NCBI GenBank assembly: GCA_900642245.1
Contig: CAAAJI010000061.1
Coordinates: 28,290-76,983, forward strand
Origin: Fragilaria radians
Lineage: Eukaryota > Bacillariophyta > Fragilariophyceae > Fragilariales > Fragilariaceae
Length of the DNA: 48,694 nucleotides
Direction of reading: 5' to 3'
Both the position numbers and the translations under genes were made by a program. Of the stretch, positions 22,620-34,222 are shown piece after piece. Within the stretch, counting starts at the first letter, position 1. Each line of letters opens with the position of its first letter. A model generated the notes under the pieces. That model was not told the DNA's origin, searched no databases, and saw nothing but the letters and a program-made list of their open reading frames with translations.

Positions 22620-23260
22620 TTTCAACCAAAAAGTCCTGCAAGGAGGGCATCTCTCCATAACATATTTCCACTCTTATTATCAAGGCGTTCAGCATCTTCA
22701 AAGTCAATTGGAATCTCAATACCAAACTTGAATAATTTACCGGGTCTATGTCTCATAGCACCTAAATGAACTTGCACTAAATGACAATTGATCTTATTTT
22801 CCTTCTTGGCATATCGTCAAAATCTTTTCCACCCTGGAGTTTCTATCAAATCATTTCTTTTGGCATGATTAGCAATGGTAACAGCGTCATCTTTTCCAAA
22901 GATATTTAGTGGCTCTCAAGTACAGGAATTATCTTCCCTTGTAACAAGAGCCATTAAATGTCCTTCAACTTTACAATGAATTAGGATTTCCTTGAAAGTC
23001 CGAAACTAATCACCGTGAGGTTCACAATTGATATCATCTTGATGTTGATTCTCATGATAGGCTAAGATTTGATTGTAGATTAAAACATCCTCACGAGGAC
23101 AATCACCCAATTAAACACAAAACTGTCTCCAGCCATCATTGACAGGCTCACCATTCTCATAAATGTCAAAGCTATCAGCAACGTTTTTCATAATTTTGGC
23201 ATGGTGTACAGAACCATCTACTTCACGTTCGCGTATGTAGGTAAGCCCAATAATGTGTGT
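22620..23260 (-). mobile_element. Degenerate Ty1/copia fragment (end of integrase region into RT linker)
   Basis: Read on the minus strand with several stops, the sequence gives REVDGSVHHAKIMKNVADSF, then GWRQFCV and LGDCPREDVLIYNQILAY, then EPLNIFGKDDAVTIANHAK, ETPGWKRF and finally KLFKFGIEIPIDFEDAERLD followed by GNMLWRDAL. This ordered set is characteristic of the region between integrase and reverse transcriptase in diatom copia elements, where the RT begins near the NTLWQDAI-type motif. At least four in-frame stops show that it is dead. It ends abruptly near 22620 with no RT core. Confidence 0.75.
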
Positions 23261-23880
23261 AGGGGAAAATACAGGGACCATATACCGTCAGTTGACACAG
23301 CAATCTTGGATTGACTCTCCCCATCAGCTAACGTGTCAGGTACAGGTGTTACCACTAAAATTATTTTGGCATCACCCACATTTTCTCAATTCCAACAAAG
23401 CAACCTCATTTTCCTTTGAATCAGGGAAAGCATTTCCAGGATCAAGGTAAGCTGGGCCAATCTTGATTCTTCCTATGGCTTTGAGTTGGGTTAAGAAGCA
23501 CTTGTAACAACAAACCTTAAGCTTCCACACTTGCAATATCTCAATCTCAAACATAAGGGTGGGCACTGTAGAACTCATCATAATCTATAGCATCAGGTTC
23601 AATTGTTTTGATTGCCTTGAACCATTTTTCATCATTGTCATTATTTGTGAATCATCACTATATATCATATCGGCTGCTTTTTCCGTTGTTCAGATAGGTT
23701 CATTTTTGCCACGGTCATAGTGAACTTCAGATCAAAAATGGTGATGCATTACGTTGATATACTGCAAGGTGTGAATTTTGGTATCTTGAGATTTCAAGTG
23801 CCGCTGCATAGTTCTAAACATTTGCCATCCAAATTTCTGGTTTGTTGTTGTTTTCAAGATCAATCCTGTATTTCGTTCAA
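23261..23880 (-). mobile_element. Probable retroelement debris
   Basis: The minus strand is semi-open with fragments such as AYLDPGNAFPDSKENEVALL and TTEKAADMIYSDD in different frames. It lies between two copia pieces and is probably part of the same decayed material, but I cannot assign a domain. Confidence 0.3.
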
Positions 23881-24050
23881 TAGATATGCAAGAGATTATA
23901 TGAATCAAGTTGACAAGGTAAACTAATCTGGAATGAGTAGTGTCAGAATCCTCTGTAGCATGTTTTGGGTCCCATGTGAGTGCCACATTGTAATTTGTAT
24001 AAATGTAGGTAGGACATCCATTCTGAGTTTTTGATGCATTCAACATTTAA
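23881..24050 (-). mobile_element. Copia RNase H remnant
   Basis: The minus-strand frame contains NYNVALTWDPKHATEDSDT followed by THSR. This matches the WDPxHAxxDxDTxRSRTG motif that follows the DAD(F/W)AG active-site region in copia RNase H. It lies upstream (in minus-strand order) of integrase-end sequence, so it must derive from a different element or a rearranged copy. Confidence 0.6.
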
Positions 24051-24077
24051 AGAGATTCCAATGGAGTGATTGTAATT

Positions 24078-24955
24078 CTTGACTTATGGAAGCAAGGATC
24101 TATGTCTCAGTGAAGTCTCATTGCATTTGGCCAGATTGGTGGTTCATTCCTTCCTTCCATTTGTCTACAGAGTAAAAAATCATGGTTCTGTCGCGTTCCT
24201 GCAGAACTTTGTGTCTCCTTTTTGGACTCTATTTTGAAAAATTGGATATAGTGCATCTAGTGCAGGGATTTTCTTTATAAAAATACTCACGGCTAGTTTG
24301 CATTATGAGACATCCAGCTACTTTGAAATTTTGTAAGTCGCCAATGAGCTAGCCTTGGCTATGCAGGATCTTTGGCATTGACGCCAAGTGAACAAAACTG
24401 TATTTCACTGGGCCCAACGGTAGCAAGACTATACTGTACTGAGCTTAAATTATCGGTATCAATCGTGTTCAATTTTCGGTCAAGACATTTAGAGTATCCT
24501 CCTCAAACTATGCACATCCTCATCACCATCATCCTCCTACAATGATATTATTCAAACGTCGAAATGATCCATTGAGTATTCTTAGTTGGTTGATCTTTGT
24601 ATTTCGGTTGAATGTGTGGAAGGAGGTTTCAACGTCTTGCGTCAAGTTACTTGCAGTTGTACTGGTAGTAGTAGAAGTAGACGCGACTCCATTACAAGAA
24701 CAGGAACGGTTGCTGGAATATACGAAGCGAAATTATACATGGCCATTATCCTCTTCCTGGATTCAACCCAAGACGGATGGTTGGATTACGACAATGCTAC
24801 GACGATTGCAACAAATTGAATATACAATATCAGATAGGGCACAAAGATATAATTCCTATGTTACGACACTGGCATCAGCTGTGATTATACCCAATTATAC
24901 TCAAACAGGATGGGGTATCACTCGTATACCCAACAATCTTCTTCAAGACTTGCAA
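24078..24955 (+). repeat. 878-bp direct repeat, copy 1 (before the gap)
   Basis: This segment repeats at 24978-25856 with about 21 base substitutions and one single-base indel. It includes 464 bp of upstream DNA and the first 414 bp of the dioxygenase gene. It ends exactly at the run of Ns. Confidence 0.95.
24542..24955 (+). pseudogene. Truncated 5' copy of the prolyl-4-hydroxylase-like gene
   Basis: The frame encodes the first 138 residues of a dioxygenase like the intact gene at 25443 and then runs into the assembly gap. Of 14 nucleotide differences in this coding part, nine change the amino acid, including a Trp at residue 26 (Cys in the intact gene) and a Trp at residue 73 (Ser). The catalytic half is absent. 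Whether this is a real tandem copy, a second allele placed next to its partner by the assembler, or a gene completed inside the gap cannot be decided here. Confidence 0.7.
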
Positions 24956-24975
24956 NNNNNNNNNNNNNNNNNNNN
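24956..24975. other. Assembly gap (20 N)
   Basis: Twenty unresolved bases sit exactly at the junction of the two copies of the 878-bp repeat. The true size of the missing sequence is unknown. Confidence 1.
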
Positions 24976-24977
24976 TG

Positions 24978-25856
24978 CTTGACTTATGGAAGCAAGGATC
25001 TATATCTCAGTGAAGTCTCATTGCATTTGGCCAGAATGGTGGTTCATTCCTTCCTTCCATTTGTCTACAGAGTAAAAAATCATGGTTCTGTCGCGTTCCT
25101 GCAGAACTTTGTGTCTCCTTTTTGGACTCTATTTTGAAAAATTGGATATAGTGCATCTAGTGCAGGGATTTTCTTTATAAAAATACTCACGGCTAGTTTG
25201 CATTATGAGACATCCAGCTACTTTGAAATTTTGTAAGTCGCCAATGAGCTAGCCTTGGCTATGCAGGATCATTGGCATTGACGCCAAGTGAACAAAACAG
25301 TATTTCACTGGGCCCAACGGGTAGCAAGACTATACTGTACTGAGCTTAAATTATCGGTATCAATCGTGTTCAATTTTCGGTCAAGACATGTAGAGTATCC
25401 TCCTCAAACTATGCACATCCTCATCACCATCATCATCCTACAATGATATTATTCAAACGTCAAAATGATCTATTGAGTATTCTTAGTTGGTTGATCTTTG
25501 TATTTCGGTTGAATGTGTGTAAGGAGGTTTCAACGTCTTACGTCAAGTTACTTGCAGTTGTACTGGTAGTAGTAGAAGTTGACGCGACTCCATTACCAGA
25601 ACAGGAAAGGTTGCTGGAGTATACGAAGCGAAATTATACATGGCCATTATCCTCTTCCTCGATTCAACCCAAGACGGATGGTTGGATTACGACAATGCTA
25701 GGACGATTGCAACAAATTGAATATACAATATCAGATAGGGCACAAAGATATAATGCCTATGTTACGACACTGGCTTCAGCTATGATTATTCCCAATTATA
25801 CTCAAACAGGATGGGGTATCACTCGTATACCCAACAATCTTCTTCAAGACTTGCAA
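24978..25856 (+). repeat. 879-bp direct repeat, copy 2 (after the gap)
   Basis: This is the second copy of the segment at 24078-24955. It begins two bases after the gap and is continuous with the intact dioxygenase gene. Confidence 0.95.
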
Positions 25857-26657
25857 CAATCGCTTCAAAATGGATTATCATCCCATACTATACATACATT
25901 ACCAGATGAAAATGATGAATCATCATCATCCAGATTAGCCCTGGATGGTCAGACCAAATTCATATCGCAACCTCATTTGAATCGTAACATACTGTTTTCC
26001 TTACGTCGTCATCATGAGCGTTGGAGTAATATTCGTTTAGAACCATCCTTGGCCTATGGATTACGATTATATACCAATCAATCACGTTTGGCAATGCATG
26101 TTGATCGTTTGGATACACATGTCATATCCAGTATTTTATATATTGGAAGGTCCAAGGATGCCAAACCATGGCCAATCTACCTAGAAGATTTAAATGGACA
26201 AACACAACAACTATATTTGGAAGTTGGAGATATGCTCTTTTATGAAAGTTCCAAATGTTGGCATGGACGTCCCCAACCATTAGATGGTAGTTGGTATACC
26301 TCATTATTTCTTCATTATCGTATCCGTAAGGAGGACCATTTTCCCAACAGGAATATGCTACTAGAGGCACATTATGCTGTTCCACCACATTGGCATGTGA
26401 CGCCAACACCTTTGTCAATCACGGATTCAACAAATCTACAACCCTTAGAAGTACTTGGTACAGCATTACAAGAACCTGATTGTCCTCATGGCTGGTGTGG
26501 AACAATGGATGCAATTCCTTGGTATGGGCCTGCTCCAGATGATAGTGTCTATACCAGGACAGTTGAAACTCCTACATTACTACCCAATCAAACACATGGT
26601 ACAACTGTACATCAACCTCTTGAATCAAGGAAGGAAGATTATGATGAGGAACTCTAA
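25443..26657 (+). CDS. 2-oxoglutarate/Fe(II) dioxygenase, prolyl-4-hydroxylase-like, membrane-anchored or secreted
   Basis: The 404-residue product has two hydrophobic stretches near the N-terminus (about 11-25 and 33-47), consistent with a signal anchor for the secretory pathway. The dioxygenase core spans about residues 170-293. The metal ligands are visible as the HxD motif H219-V-D221 in LAMHVDRLDTHVISSILYIG and a distal H274 in SKCWHGRPQPLDGSWY. GDMLFYES before the distal His fits the family. In classical prolyl-4-hydroxylases a Lys ten residues after the distal His binds 2-oxoglutarate; here that position is Trp284, so the co-substrate contact must come from another residue if the enzyme is active. 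Family members hydroxylate prolyl residues in secreted glycoproteins; the substrate here is unknown. Its promoter and 5' end are duplicated upstream across the gap. Confidence 0.8.
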   Translation: MILFKRQNDLLSILSWLIFVFRLNVCKEVSTSYVKLLAVVLVVVEVDATPLPEQERLLEYTKRNYTWPLSSSSIQPKTDGWITTMLGRLQQIEYTISDRAQRYNAYVTTLASAMIIPNYTQTGWGITRIPNNLLQDLQQSLQNGLSSHTIHTLPDENDESSSSRLALDGQTKFISQPHLNRNILFSLRRHHERWSNIRLEPSLAYGLRLYTNQSRLAMHVDRLDTHVISSILYIGRSKDAKPWPIYLEDLNGQTQQLYLEVGDMLFYESSKCWHGRPQPLDGSWYTSLFLHYRIRKEDHFPNRNMLLEAHYAVPPHWHVTPTPLSITDSTNLQPLEVLGTALQEPDCPHGWCGTMDAIPWYGPAPDDSVYTRTVETPTLLPNQTHGTTVHQPLESRKEDYDEEL

Positions 26658-27197
26658 CAATATCCAACATTCTAGATTGTACTGTACTTGAGATGAATAT
26701 TTGTCATTCTATTCTGGTGCCAATTGTCATTCTTCTATTATGACTACAACATCAAAGCGTGTGAACTAGCAGTCTTCAAATTATTAAGCATGATTTTCAC
26801 CCATCAAAGGAGATATAGATAATGAAGTTAGTAGTTACTGCAGACTTAATGATCAATAGAAATGAAGTGCATAAACTAGTCAATATATGTTTGCTAAGAT
26901 TGTAGAAGATACACTCTATGCAACCTAGGAATGTCTAATCAGCATGCAAGGTCTGTGACACTCATACTAAATATTAAGACTGGACATCAGTTTCATGTCA
27001 CGTTTGATCCATTGTATAATGGAAAAACCTCCCCCCCCCCACCTATGTTACCCTCTTTCTCACAGAGGTTACTACATTGTCGATGATCAAGTAGAAATAA
27101 AGTGTGTAAACTAGTTAATATATACTAATATGATGGAAGATGCGCATTTCTCTTGTTGGGTTGTTTCAACCAAGAATTTCCTACAAACCGTTATTAT
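26658..27197. other. Intergenic with short direct repeat and poly-C run
   Basis: No gene is visible. A block at about 26850-26925 (aatgaagtgcataaactagtcaatatat with a following gaagat) recurs diverged at about 27082-27145. A run of about 13 C lies near 27028. Confidence 0.45.
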
Positions 27198-30100
27198 TCA
27201 ACGCATGCCAAATACCGTTCGAGCTCGTACACTTTCGATTTCGCTCACTATTTCGAGTCTTGGCCTACCTGTGATAGACTTGCTCAAGTCATTGGTCAGT
27301 ATGCTATCTTCTACCAGCTCTCCATATTGTAGCTGCATACCATTGACTTTTTTCAATGCACCCCAATCACAATAAAACAATTTAGACCTCTGAAAGTAAT
27401 ACTGTGCCTCCTCTCTTTTTCCTTCGCTGAGGCAATATCTACCGAATAGCTCCTTAGCAAGGGCAGTATCATGAAGGAAACCCGAGCGAGTTGCTTGCGC
27501 CATACATTGACGATATGTTGTCTGAATAGTATCGAAGCTAGCCTTCTTTTCAGCAATCATCCTCTCAGCTTTCAATAGTACAACCAAATGCAGGGTATTT
27601 GGATTTCCTTTCTCAGTCCATGATATAAGAAGTCGTTGGAACTTTTTGAACATACGCCAAAAGTAAAATCTCTTGGTTACTCCTGCAATTTTCCACCGTT
27701 CCAAGGCTATTAAGGCACTGAAGAAGAAGTAGGTGGAACAATAAAGTAATGACCCCTTAAAGCCTTTAGACCGCCAACACTTTCTTGCATACTCCATGGC
27801 AGATTTCCGATCGTTGAGAATAAATCGAGAACGCATTGCAAAGGTAGAGAGAACAAACATGTGATATTCTGCATGCGGTCCTTTGAGAGATGCTTGAAAA
27901 CTATCATCATCATGTGGGATATCTCCAATCAGTTTAGCTATTTCACTTGACCTATTTGCAAGCTCCAGATTGCTTCTTTGAAAGATAACCAAGATTTGCC
28001 ATACTAGACTTTGGTTGTAGGATTTTAATTGATTGGCAAAGCATAGAGTATCATCAATAATGTGCTCCAGAGATGATCCAGCAACCATCCTAGCACAAAT
28101 ATGAAGGCTGATGGCTTGACCTGAAAAGGCCAAATCGCCTCGAGCGAAGGAAATAAAATAAGCCCTTAGTGTGGGGTTGAAAGCATCGACAACATGACGC
28201 TGTGTGTGATGAATGAATCCGTAAACAACCACCAAAGTTCTAGCATCTTCACCGACTCGCTCCATCATTTTGAGAGCCAATGATACCAGGCGGAAGGCAT
28301 CTTGGAAATCTCCTGTGACTGTCATACAGAGTCCAAATAGGCTTAAAGCATAACTTGACCAGGGAGTTAAACCATACTGCAATGTGAGCTGTATCATCCC
28401 ACATGCAAGAATGGGGATGATCGATTCTTGGAAGGCAAGGAATGCAACAGGAGCTAATATTCCCACTGAGGATCAATGCATGAGATTTTGTGATGACAAA
28501 TATGGTTATTTTTCAAGCATATTTTCTACACTTACTTATTTTCATGGCACACAGCACTCGGCTATCCTCGCACTCAGGCAATGTAAGAATATCCTCGGCA
28601 CTCATAAGCTTCAATGTTCTTTTGATATTCATCAGTGTATAGGCCATCTTTGCAAGGCTAGCATTGAGAGGAATAAGGGAAGGTAATAGCAAGGAAAGCA
28701 TATGCTTTCCTTCTGAAAGACACTCATCCAGTTGATTATTGCAGGCAAAAATTTCAATTCTAGTAACTTGTGCAGGTCGTTTATCCTCGTCACAAACACA
28801 ATTTGCAATTATTTCGTCGATAACTTGTAATGCCTGTATCATCAACCCGTTTCCATAGAAGACAGAAGCAAGCATATTTTTGATCTCTAGGGTCAAGGCA
28901 TAGTTTTCAATCCAACAATTTTCTCCAAGTAGCTGCAATGACAATTCAAGATAGCGTTGAGCTAGATTGAATGCGCTCATACCTAACACCTCTTGTGCTG
29001 CGGTGAGGTTGAGCCTCACCAGATCTTCTCTTTCTTGAACATTTTCAATCAGTGCACTTCCTTGATTACGCTGATCAATGGCTAGAAGAAGCCTAAATTT
29101 AGACTTTGAGTCTTGAGAGAGATCTTCGAACTTGAGAATTGTGCGTCCTAGTCGTAGGCTTATGGCTTGTACATTCTTCTTTTGCTTGATTAAATCAAAT
29201 GTCGCTTGATGAATCCGATCATGCAGAAAATGAAATGAGCCCCTTTCCCAGTCTATGACAATTAGACTCTTTGATCTTAAGTATTGTAGCATATTTACCA
29301 ACTTTTCTTTTGTATCATACAAACCGAAATCATTTAAGATTGCCTCGAATAGCGAGATATCAATTTCTCTTCCCAATAAAGATGCGATCTGAAGTACCTC
29401 TGATATTTCAGGTGGTAAATGAGCAATTTCGTCTCGGATGAGGGCAGTCAAATTATCGGAGACATTTCCTTCTGTACAAATGATGAGGCTATCAAGCTCC
29501 CAGCTAGCCCCATCTTTTGTCTTGTGAAACATATTGTTGTCAATTATATATTGAAGAGACCGCTTAACAAACAAAGCGTTGCCGTTCGTTATCTCGTATA
29601 TAAGCCGTCCGAGCTCTCCAGAATTCAAGTTATACGCTTGGCTTACATTCGATACCAAATCTAACACATTTTCAAAAGTTAAATTGTCAAGTGACAACTC
29701 GATGCAGTCGTATTCTGTTCCATGTATCAACGACTTGTAATGCCAAAGTAAACTTTTCACATCAACTTCATTGTCTCTATAGGACCCGATACACATAAGT
29801 CCAGTGATAGCATCACTTTCAGCAAACAACGAAATCAAGATTTTAAGACTGGCCCTATCTGCCCATTGAAGATCATCAAGAAATACTATGACTGATTGAT
29901 CCGTGCAGGACGTTATCATTTGGACGGCTGCATGAAAGAATACATTCACAGCTCGATTTAAGCTCACGAAGCCCCACTCTACAGTAGCTTTTGATTTAGC
30001 GACAGATTTAGAATTTCCAAGAATTTCTATATTCTCTTCCTTTGTCGTCACATCCTCTAAATCTGGTAAGAGAGAAGAAAGAATAGGAAAGAATTGCAAA

Positions 30101-30387
30101 CCTAAGGTAACAGATAGTTGTTGCACTTTTAAAGCAGAACAAAGAACAGACAATATGTCAATGATTGCCGAATATGGAGCTGAGGATTGGATAAAGTCAA
30201 ACTTTCCAATACAGACATTTGATTTATCGTGAATGAACTTGTTGATCAAAGTGCTCTTTCCCACTCCACTTCCTCCTTGAATCCAAACATATTTACCACA
30301 ATTCCTGTTTTCCATGTATATATTTTCGAGAAAGTCTACTTCTTTCTCTCTGCCGACGATGTGCAACGCGCCATTGTCCAGCATCAT
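27198..30387 (-). CDS. STAND-type AAA ATPase with TPR-like helical C-terminus, divergent paralogue C
   Basis: Exons 30387-28536 and 28465-27198 are joined by a 70-nt intron (GTAAGTG...CTCAG) in phase 1, giving 1039 residues. The junction codon becomes ATG (CAMKI/MGILAP). IVGRE at 10-14, Walker A GGSGVGKS at 38-45 and Walker B VIVFLDDLQWAD at 166-177 define the ATPase. FLHDRIHQATFDLI corresponds to the FAHDKIQ motif of the others. The helical half ends with FYCDWGALKKVNGMQ and looks closer than paralogues A, B and D to the helical module of hybrid histidine kinases (PNTLHLVVLLKAERM, RSGFLHDTALAKELFGRYCL). No output domain follows. The N-terminus lacks the 50-110-residue low-complexity leader of the others; a short upstream frame overlaps this start codon and could be the missing leader. 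Confidence 0.82.
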
Positions 30388-30470
30388 TCAATGATCTTAT
30401 GGCTTGTTGGTTCTTGGACGATTTTTGAGGTGTCAAATAATGGATAAAAATCTTCATTAACTTCTCGCAT
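30384..30470 (-). other. Short upstream frame overlapping the paralogue C start
   Basis: An ATG at 30470 opens a 28-codon frame (MREVNEDFYPLFDTSK at its start) whose TGA stop overlaps the ATG of paralogue C as ATGA. It may be an upstream regulatory frame, or the real N-terminus separated by a one-base error or an unseen splice. Confidence 0.35.
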
Positions 30471-33098
30471 CAGTGACTTGATATGTCGCATCTCTCCTCC
30501 TTGGAACAATGTTTAAGAGTACATTCTTACTACAGGCGTAGATGTGTTGGTGCATCGAAAACAGTACTTGAAGCGGACATATTAAATATTCATCAAAATC
30601 AGTTTAATAACGAAAAGGACAACGAATCCTTCATCTCACTCATGCTTAAACAGAGATTTCACACAAATTATCCTAATGGCCAAAGCTCTTCTACCATACA
30701 ATCATAAAAACAAGAATATTTTTATAGTGCGTATTTAAGTCGAGTTCAGCAGTTGTGTACCACGTAACATGCTAAAAAAAACTACCTGCCATAACACTAC
30801 ACGAAATCTAAATGAAAACTTCATCCAATGTTTCACGATTACATTGGCTGAATTAATGAATTAGAAAATGGGGCATGAATCGTTACACTGAAAAGGGCAT
30901 AGTTCTTTCCTCTTTCAAGTGGATTTGTTGAGTCCTACAGACCTTTATCCATTGTGGAAAATTCCGGATGAATTGAATTTATTGCCTTTATGAATTCAAT
31001 GACGGATATGTAATTGCATCAAGCAATGACTGAGAACTAAGTATAAAAACGATGACTATTCTGAGGTTCAGCCTTCAATCTACAAATATGATTGCACTTT
31101 GGCATTGATGAATATGCAAAGAAAACTCACAGATGCAGTTGATTCAATGGATCACAGAGTATTCGACATGCAAAACTTCGCATATGCAGCGTCTAAATAA
31201 CTCTTTCACATCTTCCATGAATCAATTATGCAGTATATGTGAATGAAGAATTAACATAATTTTCTTCATGTGAATCTAAGTGATTTGCTTCATAGCCTTG
31301 CAATTTTAACAACAGGAATTCTTGAATGTTAAATTTATTAGGAACTATCCATTTCACTAGTTCTACAAATCACAGACTCTACGAAGCATCAAATATGGAG
31401 CGTTTTTCTTAGTTTTTCATTGTCATTAGTTTCAAGGATGGTCCTCTGACATGAAGAAAAAAGACATGATAAATTGTTTTCAGTATCGTACTTTTTCAAC
31501 CAGGATTCGATACTCATTCATATTTCTAGCTTCAAGGTTTCTTTGAATGTGCTGCAATCTGCAAAGTTCAGTATCATGAAATTTGACAGAGCGCACACTT
31601 CTCTCTTATTTGATGATTGTAAGGTAATGCATTTCATTAATTCCGGCGTACTACCACAAATAAAGGAATACTGAGATTCCTTAACTAATGAACTGTTATT
31701 TGAACATCTCGTGTTTTGAACATCTCCTGTCACCCTCGTTTCTTCCTGAACTATGAAGCAAAATATATCCAATACCTTATAATTCCTTTCTATGAATTAC
31801 ATTTCACATTTCAGTCTTTGATTATCTCTAGTAATAATTTAAGCAAACCCAGGTGAAGTTTAGCAGCATTCTACTTTTGAATTGATTTTTTAAAAACCAA
31901 TCTTTTATAAGTACCCAAATGGAGTGATAACTGTTATTGACATGCTTAGTTGGCACTTCGGAAGATGCATTTTCAGTACTTAAGTAGTAATATATTATTG
32001 GCGTAAACCATAATCTGAAATGTCAACAAGATCCAATTACTTTTCTATCAGCAATAGTTGAATCTGATCTCTTTATTATTTTAGACTTAGCTATCGATTT
32101 AGCCTCAACTCTGGGGAAGATAACACCTTTTTGCTACACTTATAGCTTTAACAGAGAAGCGCCTAACAATTAGATTGTTAATCCGGTAACTTGTATAGCC
32201 TCAGCCCAATCAGTGCCACAGTGGGCAATACGTTTCTAATCCTTTAGAACAGCCTCAGACTCAATAATCAATCAAAAAATTAGCCTACAGTGTGCACTTT
32301 GTTAAGTGGACATGCATACTTCTTGCCAGTTAAATTTAAAACTCTACTTTTCTTGAAATGACTCATTCTCAGCTATCCTCTTGGAGGAAAAGAATGTAAT
32401 ATGTATCCTCATATTGATATTTGGACAGTCATTCAAGTCTGTATACATGACTCTCTCTCTCTCTTTGCAAGCTTTGATGAAAATAGCTTGAAGATAAGTC
32501 CTTAAACATAGCAAAAATAATCAGAAACATTAATTATTCTTAAATAGTGAGACTGAGAGATAATTTCCAAAAAACTATTTGACTGACTATTGAAGTGGTC
32601 ACGTAAAATACTATTGTAGAGGTTTTGTGAAAACTTTGTTATGTTCCCTTTGATTTGAATTCACAAGCTTTGTTGGGCTTCAGAATACTATAATCCTCCT
32701 CCCAGATTTTATTTGTCTAGGAAGATTGCCATAGTAATATTTTATCCAAGACAAGGATTATAATAATTCTAAGTAAAATTTGAATACACATAAAATCATC
32801 ACCAAAGCAATCATGGGGGGAAAAGATGTACCAAAAGTTACTACAAATGCACATATAAGTATTCGTAAAAAAATAAATGATGATTAAAAAAGCGATACAA
32901 AAGGCAACGATACACATGAGCCATAAGCTCGAATGTCAAAAGAGAGAGCCTGAAAAGAAGGCTGCAATACACAAAAAATATTAGCTCGTAGTTCGCGGCG
33001 TGAAACTCAGCACAATGTCTTTTAGTGGTATGGTTTTAGTAGTTCGTCGCTCGTAGGTGGTAGCGTGAAACTCAGGATGAAATTTTTTTCGTGGTAGG
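30471..33098. other. Gene-free AT-rich region
   Basis: No protein-like frame of note is present in this 2.6-kb stretch. It contains a CT microsatellite near 32452-32465. At 32979-33060 two 55-bp blocks, each with a gctcgtag start and a gcgtgaaactcag core, repeat directly. Confidence 0.45.
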
Positions 33099-34010
33099 TT
33101 GGTGCTTGCGTTGCTACGCAAGAGTTAATTACCTTACAAAAGATCATTATAGACAATTCAAAATAATGTATCTTTGAATTTCCCTTTTTAAATTTTCCAA
33201 AAATAATCATGACATGAATTTTATGATGGTTATATGGTAACGCAGAGTTTGCAGGTTATAAAATTTATTGCATGGTGAAATATTTGAGTTTTTCTACTTG
33301 TCCTAACACGACAATGGTATCTAGTGTATTCTATCTCATAGGACTACCTATGTGATTCTATAAAGTGTACCATTAATTTATCATTGATGACATCAGAAAG
33401 TGAAAAAGTAGACATTTTCACTTTTTCTTATATGTTGTTGTGGTTACAGAAGTCATTGCTCCTTCCGTTTGGTGGAACGGCAAAAGATCGTTGCTGCTGT
33501 TGGAGAAAGCTTTAACGAAAAAATCAAAAAATGTAGTTGTTGGGGCAAAGACTATATCATTGTTTGTCAACTTTAATTCTATGCATTCTTTACGTTTATG
33601 AAAGGTTTAAGAAATGAGACAAATGAAAGATTAATATGATAACAGTCATCCCAAACATTACAGTAATACTTTAATTAAGAAACATGAAGCTTATTTACAT
33701 TTCTAATGTCTTGAAGAAATTTCATTTTATCTGCAGATTCACAGTTGGGCGGCTGCTTTTAAAGAATAAATAGTTTACGATTGAAAGTGTGGACAACATT
33801 CTAGATTAGAATTTTTCAGGAATACAATTTTGTTCTTATTTTAAGATCAGCGGATGGAAAGGTGGAGAATTATATTTTTTGGCCAGTCCATAACCTTGTA
33901 CTCCTACTCGACTTTTTATTCGTTGTGGTCTATGACGTAAGTGTTATATAACCTCACGATGTACCGGTGCCGGCTGAAGGCCAGATTGGATGTGAAAACT
34001 ATTTAGTAGT
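33099..34010. repeat. Dispersed repeat, long copy 1
   Basis: The copy starts with ttggtgcttgcgttgctacgca and its first 220 bp end at an aatggtatcta block. Further blocks at 33590-33990 (gagacaaatgaaagattaat, gaaatttcattt, ctactcgactttt, gtaccggtgccggc, ggatgtgaaaac) match 41850-42245 in the same order. This shows a repeat of roughly 850-900 bp. No reading frame is conserved in it. Confidence 0.7.
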
Positions 34011-34011
34011 A

Positions 34012-34222
34012 TAACTAGTAGTTTGTGCTTGTTTTGCTCCGGAGAGTTAACTACAAAAGAGAATGTATCTTTGAATTTCTCCTTGTAAATTTCCAGCGAT
34101 AAATTTGACACGGATGTTTATGATTGCTATTTGTGAAGCCAGAATGAGCAGGTCATACAATTTGATGCATGACATAATACTTAAGTTTTACTACTTGACG
34201 TAGCATGTCATTGGTATCTACA
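34012..34222. repeat. Dispersed repeat, partial copy 2
   Basis: It starts with taactagtagtttgtgcttg and runs through tatctttgaatttc, catacaatttgatgcatgaca, taagtttt and cattggtatctaca. It directly follows copy 1 and directly abuts the truncated Reeler-like frame. Confidence 0.7.
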
